From positions 1-37,290 of the forward strand of contig JAPOHQ010000004.1 in NCBI GenBank assembly GCA_029979375.1: 37,290 nucleotides of DNA, written 5' to 3'. The position numbers and the translations under genes are program-made. The stretch's first letter is position 1, and every line of letters begins with the position of its first letter. Origin of the DNA: Microbacteriaceae bacterium (GTDB lineage: Bacteria; Actinomycetota; Actinomycetes; Actinomycetales; Microbacteriaceae). This document shows, in pieces, positions 31,645 through 37,290 of this stretch. Below the pieces are notes generated by a model. It did no database searches and had not been told where the DNA came from. It saw only the letters and a list, made by a program, of their open reading frames with translations.

Positions 31645-34600
31645 GTTCTCAGCGGCGGAGATCTACCGGGTAATCGCCGATCACGCCCTGACCCAGGAGC
31701 AGGCTGCGATGGTCGAGGCAGATGTCTCCAAGCACACCCTTGTTATCGCAGGCGCTGGATCGGGCAAGACCCAAATGATGATGGCTCGCGTGCTCTACCT
31801 TGTGGCCAACGGGTTTGCGCGGCCGGAGCAGATTCTTGGTCTCACCTTCACGCGAAAGGCCGCGTCGGAGTTTTCTGCCAGGGTTCAGCAAGGACTCGTG
31901 AGGTTGCGCGAAACCTCGCTCTGGCCCGCAGAGCTCGAGGACGACTTCTTACCTGCCAAGATATCGACCTACAACTCCTTTGGAAATGAGCTGTTTCGCA
32001 CGCAGGCTCTCAAGCTCGGATACGATCCAGAAGCTCAGGTAATAACCGATTCGCTTGCCATTGATCTGGTGACTTTGGCTCTGCACCTCGAACATGAGAA
32101 TCCAGACTCCGCAGTGCACCTGGCCGATATCGGCAAGGCTGAGTTGATAAAGAGGGCAATGCACCTTGCCACGCAGCTGAGCGACCATCTGATCGAGAAT
32201 GAGCTTGAGGATGAAATCTCGGCCTTCCGCAGCCACCTGAGTCTGCTTCCCAAGAACGACAAAGGTGGAGAGGGTGTTCTTGGCTACACACAGGAGCACT
32301 TAGATCGGGCGAACAAGCTAGGCGCCGTTGCCGCAATTGCCAATCGCTATCGGCAGCTCAAGCGGGAGCGGGGTCTGGTTGATTACTCAGATCAGATCCG
32401 CTTGGCGCTCGCCGCACTGGATGAAGGCTCCCTAAGTCATGACTTTCGATTTGTATTGCTTGATGAGTATCAGGACACCTCGAGAAACCAGGCTGAGCTC
32501 CTCTCCAGGCTCTTTGGCGGCCGCACAGTCATGTCCGTCGGCGACCCAAATCAGGCAATTTACGGTTGGCGCGGAGCGAGCAGCGATGCCCTGGCCCAGT
32601 TCGCCGAGAGTTTTGGAGAGGCCGCCTCGCTGCAGCTGAGCACATCCTGGCGTTCGGGTGCCGAGGTGGTTGCCGTTGCAAACCTTATTGCTTCCCCTGG
32701 ATCCTCCGATTCGGTTCAGGTGAAATCGCTGACTTCCGGACTCTCCGCCTCTTCAAAGGTCTATGCGCTCCAGTTGGAGAACCAATCTCAGGAGGCTAGA
32801 GAGGTGGCGAGCTGGCTCAAAGAGAGGTTTAGCCCGACAAGCTCGCAGGCCATTCTGTTTCGCACCAAGAAGTCGATGATGACCTATGCCGCTGAGCTCG
32901 AGCGCCAAGGTCTTCCCTACGAGGTAACTGGCCTGTCCTCGCTGGTCGAACAGCCCGAGGTGGCAGATCTGATCTCAATACTCAAGGTGCTTGGTGACCC
33001 GAGCGCAGGTGCCGAGGCGATTCGCCTGCTCACCGGGCCAAGGTTTCGCCTTGCGCCGGACGACATTGCCGCCCTGGCGCTGGTGGCAAAGAAGCTGAGC
33101 CGAGTAAGGTCCGAGGTAACCGCGGATAAGCCGGTAACAATCGTCGAGTTGATTGACGAGATTTCCGCATCCAGCAAGCCCTTCGAGGAACTTTCGGCAG
33201 AGGCCTGGAGGCGCATCGCGGAGTTTGGCGAGATCCTTAGGGGCCTCAGGAGACTGGGTGCACTCTCTTTAGGTGAGCTGTGCTGGATGGCGATTCGGGA
33301 GTTTGAATTAGACATCGAGCTCTACGCCCATAGCCGATCCCCAGAGCCGCTTGCCAATCTGCACGCCTTCGTTTCAAAAGTCTCGGCATATGAGGCTGCG
33401 GTTGGGCGATCTGACCTTGCCTCCTTCATCGCTTGGCTCGAGGTCGCCATCGAACTCGAAGACTTCGAGCTTCCAAAACAGGGTGGCAAGAGGGGCGTCG
33501 TCCAGCTCATGACAATCCACGCGGCTAAGGGTCTTGAGTGGGACTTTGTTGTCGTGCCAAACCTCGCCACCGGTAGCTTCCCGGGAAAGTCGAAGGAGAG
33601 CCTCGGCTGGCTCTCTGGACAGTCGCTGCCGAGCAATCTGCGTCTCGACAAAGCATCTCTACCCGCGCTGCAGTGGCGAAAAGCAAGCTCACAGAGGGAC
33701 TTTGACAGCAATATCCTGCCTAGCTTTAAGGCCCGTCTAGCCGAGCATCAGCTGGGCGAGGAGCGGAGGCTTGCCTACGTGGCGTTCACGCGGGCGGCCA
33801 AGGAGCTCTTGGTTACCTGCTCCTCAGACAAGCCGGGAGCCAAGACCTCAGCGGAGCCCTCGGAGTTCTTCTTGGAGATTGCTGGCTCCGAAAAGGTTAC
33901 AAAGCTTAGGCCCAACTCTGATTCCACGGCGGAAGAAAGGGTCGTCTATTGGCCCCAAGACCCACTTGGAGAAAGCCGCAGCTCTTGGGAGAAGGCGGCC
34001 GAAGTGGTCGCGCAATCGGAGCCCGGTGCCCTATCTGAGGCTGACCAGCTTGCCCTGCTGCTCGCGGACAGAGAAAAGCCAAGCTTCAGCGAACCCGTTG
34101 ATCTGCCCAGGAGGCTCTCGGCCTCGGCAATCGTGAAGCTGCTTGCCGATCCAGAGCAGTTTGCCAAGGACATCGCTCGGCCGGTGCCCTCCTACTACAC
34201 CGCCTCCGCCGACTTGGGCAGTCGTTTCCATGCCAGTCTCGAGGATGCTCTTCTGGCGGGTGCCGAGCTCGATTTCTCCGGCTGGGAGCAGGAGGAGAAG
34301 GAACTCGGGATTAGCTTCCAGAGCAGCCGCTTTGCAACCATGCAGCCATTATTTGTCGAGCGGCAGATTGAGTTTGTGCTGGGCGGCACCATCGTGGTCT
34401 GCAAGCTCGACGCGGTCTTCAGCTCGGACTCGGGCTACGAAATCGTCGATTGGAAGTCGGGGAAGACGCCAAATCAAAAAGACTTGGCAGCCCGAGCCAT
34501 CCAGCTCGCCCTCTATCGCATTGGCCTGTCAAGGGCTGAGGGGGTCCCAATCGAGCAAATTGCGGCCAGCTTCTTCTATGCGGCTGACGGCAATGAGGTT

Positions 34601-34669
34601 AGGCCGGATTTGATTTCGGAGGCCGAGTTGGCCTCAAGGCTGGAGTCGCTTAGAACAGCTCGTCGCTAG
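31637..34669 (+). CDS. adnB: AdnB-like helicase-nuclease subunit
   Basis: The 1010-residue partner of AdnA has a complete UvrD-type SF1A motor: Q-motif LTQEQAAMVEA, Walker A AGAGSGKT (K44), LTFTRKAASEF, Walker B LLDEYQDTS (D276-E277), GDPNQAIYGWRGA, LSTSWRSG, IHAAKGLEWDFVVVPNL and motif VI YVAFTRA (R719). The C-terminal nuclease has VCKLDAVF and VDWKSGK (D938, K940) with LALYRIG. Unlike AdnA it shows no Fe-S cysteine cluster. In the mycobacterial complex AdnB is the driving motor, which fits the intact motifs here. The start ATG at 31637 lies inside the end of adnA. The last 20 nt overlap the convergent phosphotransferase-like gene. Confidence 0.94.
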   Translation: MAKFSAAEIYRVIADHALTQEQAAMVEADVSKHTLVIAGAGSGKTQMMMARVLYLVANGFARPEQILGLTFTRKAASEFSARVQQGLVRLRETSLWPAELEDDFLPAKISTYNSFGNELFRTQALKLGYDPEAQVITDSLAIDLVTLALHLEHENPDSAVHLADIGKAELIKRAMHLATQLSDHLIENELEDEISAFRSHLSLLPKNDKGGEGVLGYTQEHLDRANKLGAVAAIANRYRQLKRERGLVDYSDQIRLALAALDEGSLSHDFRFVLLDEYQDTSRNQAELLSRLFGGRTVMSVGDPNQAIYGWRGASSDALAQFAESFGEAASLQLSTSWRSGAEVVAVANLIASPGSSDSVQVKSLTSGLSASSKVYALQLENQSQEAREVASWLKERFSPTSSQAILFRTKKSMMTYAAELERQGLPYEVTGLSSLVEQPEVADLISILKVLGDPSAGAEAIRLLTGPRFRLAPDDIAALALVAKKLSRVRSEVTADKPVTIVELIDEISASSKPFEELSAEAWRRIAEFGEILRGLRRLGALSLGELCWMAIREFELDIELYAHSRSPEPLANLHAFVSKVSAYEAAVGRSDLASFIAWLEVAIELEDFELPKQGGKRGVVQLMTIHAAKGLEWDFVVVPNLATGSFPGKSKESLGWLSGQSLPSNLRLDKASLPALQWRKASSQRDFDSNILPSFKARLAEHQLGEERRLAYVAFTRAAKELLVTCSSDKPGAKTSAEPSEFFLEIAGSEKVTKLRPNSDSTAEERVVYWPQDPLGESRSSWEKAAEVVAQSEPGALSEADQLALLLADREKPSFSEPVDLPRRLSASAIVKLLADPEQFAKDIARPVPSYYTASADLGSRFHASLEDALLAGAELDFSGWEQEEKELGISFQSSRFATMQPLFVERQIEFVLGGTIVVCKLDAVFSSDSGYEIVDWKSGKTPNQKDLAARAIQLALYRIGLSRAEGVPIEQIAASFFYAADGNEVRPDLISEAELASRLESLRTARR

Positions 34670-35735
34670 CGCTGTCTGAGGAAAGAAAGTCGGGCTCTTC
34701 GACATCGCTATCGACTGCCATAGTCTCTGGCTCGTTCTCAACTTCAGGCTCTGCGGCAGGTTGGGCTGCAGCCGATGCGCTCGCAGCTGCCGCACCCAAC
34801 CCAATGAATCCCGCGGCGCGCAACGGTCTGAGGGTCCCGGCGTCGAGCTGGTCTTGAAGTTCATTGACCATTGCCTGGGCATTTTCGAGATCTCCCTGGT
34901 CTGGGTTATCCAGGCAGTAAACGAGCCAGCTTCCGAGCTCAATCTCCGCTAGCAGGTGGGCTCTGGTCGCCACGTTTTCATCTGCGGCAGGACGCGCGGA
35001 GTTGTAGTGCAGCATGGTGTCTTCGAAGGTGGTCTGCAGGGCTCCACCAGCTAGGTAACGAAGGTCTTCCGCAGGATCTCCAATTGAGAGCTGCGACCAG
35101 TTGGTGACGCCGGATATCTCCTGGCCGGTCAGGCGCAGAGAGTCTTGATTGATTGAGCCGTGGATCACGGTTGGGTGGAAGCGATACAGGGCAACATCCT
35201 CGAGGGCCTTCTCCCAGCGACTGAGCAGGCCCGAGGGAACCTTGCCGGTGGCGGCAATTCGATCAACCTCGGCAACCTTGCCGTGGAGGATGGCGGTGGC
35301 ATCGAGTTCCGGTAGACCCGATTCCCTTACCACTGCCGGGTCGAGCGAGTGAATCGAGGCCAGCGCCTTACCAATTGATGCCGAAAAACCACCTGGAGTG
35401 AAGCGAGCCAGGTCTGGTTCATCACCACCCAGGAGAGTGAAAACGGCTACCCGATTGCCATCCTCATCTGAGGTTTGCCCGACTAGCTCCGGGGTCGCAA
35501 ACGGCAATTCATTGGCAACTTTGCGAACGGCTCCGATAGTGGCGACGAGCTGTGCCTGCTCCGCGACACCCAGCTGAGTCGCGGGAGCCAGCAGCTCGAA
35601 GGAATCACCAGACTCATCCCAGAGGTGCAGAATCTCGATGTCAGGGTTGCCATCGATACGGCGAAAAGTTCTGAAGCTCTTGCCCCCGGCAGCGTCGGCT
35701 GCCAGCGCGGCTAAAATCAACCCAGGTCGTCCCAC
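34650..35735 (-). CDS. aminoglycoside phosphotransferase-fold protein, predicted pseudokinase
   Basis: The 361-residue protein has the APH/choline-kinase fold, seen mainly in the C-lobe VIHGSINQDSLRL (190-202) and GVTNWSQLSIGDPAEDL (209-225). Active members read HGDxxxxN and (I/V)DW. Here the catalytic Asp is S194, the metal-binding Asn is S199 and the DFG-like Asp is N212, while H192, G193, W213 and the GDPA-x-DL scaffold remain. No N-lobe lysine of the usual type is evident. Residues 315-361 form an Ala-rich then strongly acidic tail, probably disordered. GTG at 35735 has a TAACCT box 6 nt upstream and no SD. It is convergent with adnB and divergent from uvrD2, which suggests a link to DNA repair, but no function is shown. 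Confidence 0.8.
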   Translation of the reverse strand: MGRPGLILAALAADAAGGKSFRTFRRIDGNPDIEILHLWDESGDSFELLAPATQLGVAEQAQLVATIGAVRKVANELPFATPELVGQTSDEDGNRVAVFTLLGGDEPDLARFTPGGFSASIGKALASIHSLDPAVVRESGLPELDATAILHGKVAEVDRIAATGKVPSGLLSRWEKALEDVALYRFHPTVIHGSINQDSLRLTGQEISGVTNWSQLSIGDPAEDLRYLAGGALQTTFEDTMLHYNSARPAADENVATRAHLLAEIELGSWLVYCLDNPDQGDLENAQAMVNELQDQLDAGTLRPLRAAGFIGLGAAAASASAAAQPAAEPEVENEPETMAVDSDVEEPDFLSSDSASDELF

Positions 35736-35741
35736 GCAGCA

Positions 35742-35763
35742 AGGTTAGACAAGGCTGTAGCCT
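35742..35763. promoter_or_regulatory. divergent -10 candidates: phosphotransferase-fold gene (minus) and uvrD2 (plus)
   Basis: Minus strand TAACCT (35747 to 35742) lies 6 nt before GTG at 35735, a leaderless layout. On the plus strand TAGCCT (35758-35763) would give uvrD2 a leader of about 31 nt with AAAGGA at 35788-35793. A weaker TAGACA (35746-35751) shares TA with the minus box. Confidence 0.45.
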
Positions 35764-35800
35764 CGAGCCCTCATCGCCACGCACACAAAAGGATTCTGAA

Positions 35801-37290
35801 GTGTCTGACAAAAGCATCCTGGATGCTCTTGATCCAGAGCAGCGCGAAGCCGCGCTTGCCCTAAGTGGGCCAGTGGCGATCATCGCAGGACCCGGAAGCG
35901 GTAAGACCAGGACAATCAGCCACCGCATCGCGCACGGAGTGCAAAGCGGCAGCTACAACCCGGCTCGAGTGCTGGCCCTGAGCTATACCAACCGAGCAGC
36001 ATCCGAGATTCGCTCCAGGCTGCGCCAGCTGGGGGCAGGTGGGGTTCAGGTTAGGACCTTTCACTCCGCTGCCCTTGCGCAGCTCCAATACTTCTGGCCG
36101 CAACTGACCGGTTATGCAGCACCAAAACTGTTGACCAATAAGCGTCCCTTGATCGCGGAGGCCGCGGCCAAGCTTCGCCTCAAGCCATCTGACGCGGAGA
36201 TTGCCGAAATCGCCTCGGAACTGGAGTATTTGCGTTACTCACTGAGCGATCTTGAGGAGTACCAGGGCACCTCTAGGCTCCCAACCTTCTTAACTTTGGA
36301 CCAGTTTGCTGAGTTGGCAGCTGGTTACCTCACACTCAAGCAGGAGCGCAGGCTCATTGACTGGGAGGATGCGATCCTGCTCTGCACCGGCATGCTCAGA
36401 AACGAACCGAAGGCTATGTCGCACTTCGAGGCGCAATATCGCCACTTCACCGTCGACGAGTATCAGGACATTTCCCCACTGCAGCAGTCGCTCCTTGAGA
36501 CCTGGTTGGGGGAACGGGAAGAGGTCTGCGTTGTGGGAGATCCGAGACAAACCATCTACTCGTTCGCCGGTGCAAGCTCAAGCTTTCTCGCAGCGTTCAG
36601 GGATCGCTTTCCGGCCGCAAAGGTCATTGAGCTGAATCGGAACTACCGCTCCGCTCCGGAAATTGTGACCTGGGCCAATTCAGCACTACCCGAAACTTCT
36701 CTTGTCGCGGTGAGGAAGTCCGCCGGAGAGGTATCAGTTCGGCTCGAGTCCGATGCAAAGGTTGTCACTCTGGTGGCCGAGGAGATAGCAACAACCAAGC
36801 GGCTCGAAGAGGTTGCGATCTTGGCGCGAACCAATGCTCAGCTCGAACCATTTGAAAGGGCGTTGAAGTCCAGGGGGATTAGCTGCCAGGTTAGAGGTCA
36901 GGGCAGGTTCTTCTCCCGTCCAGAGGTCATGCAGGCTAGCAGTGCACTTCGCGCCCTGTCTGTAAGCGAAAGCCAAGAGCCACTCTTTGCCCAAGTCTCA
37001 AAGATCGTGACCGAACTGGGATGGAGCTCCAAGCCCTCAAAAGATGAAAAGTGGCTGGCACTGCAGTGGTTCATTGATGTCTTGGATGAACTGGGGAATC
37101 CCTCCCTCGATGAGTATCTGCGTGAGCTCGCCGAGCGCGAAAGATCCGGACATGAGCCAACTAGGGATGCGGTAACTCTTGCCACAGTCCATGGGGCAAA
37201 GGGGCTCGAGTATGGCTCTGTCTATCTGGTTGGTATGAGTGAAGGGAGCTTCCCCTCGCCATTTGCCAAGTCCGAGAGTGAGTTGGCAGA
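35801..37290 (+). CDS. uvrD2: UvrD2-like ATP-dependent DNA helicase (5' part, runs off the window)
   Basis: 496 codons are present with no stop before the window ends. The SF1A motifs are LDPEQREAALAL (Q), GPGSGKT (K35), ALSYTNRAASEI, RTFHSAALAQL, VDEYQDISPLQQ, GDPRQTIYSFAGAS, LNRNYRS and LATVHGAKGLEY. Motif VI and the C-terminal region, where mycobacterial UvrD2 has an HRDC domain and a zinc-cysteine module, are beyond the edge. The UvrD2 assignment therefore rests on the N-terminal motifs and on synteny with adnAB, as in M. tuberculosis (Rv3202c, Rv3201c, Rv3198c). The start is GTG at 35801 with AAAGGA upstream (7 nt spacer). Confidence 0.85.
   Translation, partial: MSDKSILDALDPEQREAALALSGPVAIIAGPGSGKTRTISHRIAHGVQSGSYNPARVLALSYTNRAASEIRSRLRQLGAGGVQVRTFHSAALAQLQYFWPQLTGYAAPKLLTNKRPLIAEAAAKLRLKPSDAEIAEIASELEYLRYSLSDLEEYQGTSRLPTFLTLDQFAELAAGYLTLKQERRLIDWEDAILLCTGMLRNEPKAMSHFEAQYRHFTVDEYQDISPLQQSLLETWLGEREEVCVVGDPRQTIYSFAGASSSFLAAFRDRFPAAKVIELNRNYRSAPEIVTWANSALPETSLVAVRKSAGEVSVRLESDAKVVTLVAEEIATTKRLEEVAILARTNAQLEPFERALKSRGISCQVRGQGRFFSRPEVMQASSALRALSVSESQEPLFAQVSKIVTELGWSSKPSKDEKWLALQWFIDVLDELGNPSLDEYLRELAERERSGHEPTRDAVTLATVHGAKGLEYGSVYLVGMSEGSFPSPFAKSESELA

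Noticed and set aside
1..37290. CRISPR arrays, insertion sequences, integrases, phage genes or toxin-antitoxin pairs
   Set aside because: No regularly spaced direct repeats, transposase motifs or att-like repeats were seen; the window reads as conserved core genome.

Overview
The window looks like a compact, moderately GC-rich actinobacterial chromosome, most likely from Microbacteriaceae or a related streamlined freshwater lineage. The assignment rests on gene content and order, not on a database match: DUF3515, DUF3117 and DUF3107 proteins, an actinobacterial-type DapD, AdnA/AdnB instead of RecBCD or AddAB, a TatB with a long charged tail, and GluRS beside tRNA-Gln and tRNA-Glu genes. No insertion sequence, prophage, CRISPR array or rRNA was seen. 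Coding density is extreme: every convergent pair of protein genes abuts or overlaps, and no stretch above about 140 bp lacks a gene.

Layout. (1) 1-4.7 kb: the tail of an unidentified gene, then a forward run leuB, ilvE, a fumarylacetoacetase-fold hydrolase, gltX and tRNA-Gln(CUG). (2) 4.7-8.0 kb: a small membrane protein, an MBL-fold hydrolase, a diacylglycerol-kinase-family protein, tRNA-Glu(CUC) with a good intrinsic terminator, and an MFS transporter. (3) 8.1-14.2 kb: a tightly coupled forward operon leuC-leuD-murA-plsC-gpsA-ddl, which joins the end of leucine synthesis to cell-wall and phospholipid precursors. (4) 14.2-17.7 kb: a DUF3515 lipoprotein, thiL, dapD and dapE. (5) 17.8-23.9 kb: DUF3117, an O-methyltransferase, tatB, a reverse operon (MgtE-N/CBS protein, DUF1003, Mrp, succinate-semialdehyde dehydrogenase) and a general-stress-like protein. 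(6) 23.9-28.7 kb: aminopeptidase P, a PHP phosphoesterase, a DEAD-box helicase, a ferritin-like-fold protein, a small membrane protein and DUF3107. (7) 28.8-37.3 kb: a DNA-repair island of adnA, adnB, a phosphotransferase-fold protein that lacks its catalytic residues, and the start of a UvrD2-like helicase.

Functionally the window covers leucine/BCAA synthesis (leuB, leuC, leuD, ilvE), the lysine/diaminopimelate branch (dapD, dapE), peptidoglycan (murA, ddl), phospholipid (plsC, gpsA), glutamate/glutamine tRNA charging (gltX and two tRNAs), protein export (tatB), Fe-S or metal handling (Mrp), and double-strand-break processing (AdnAB, UvrD2).

The strongest unusual signals are: a recurrent leaderless promoter layout (TANNNT, then 6-7 nt, then the start codon) at ten genes; divergent -10 boxes that share a TA dinucleotide; reciprocal 4-nt stop-codon overlaps at five convergent pairs; a predicted pseudokinase between adnB and uvrD2; and an AdnA whose helicase motifs IV-VI look degenerate while its nuclease is intact. 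These are readings of the sequence by eye; no alignment or search was run.
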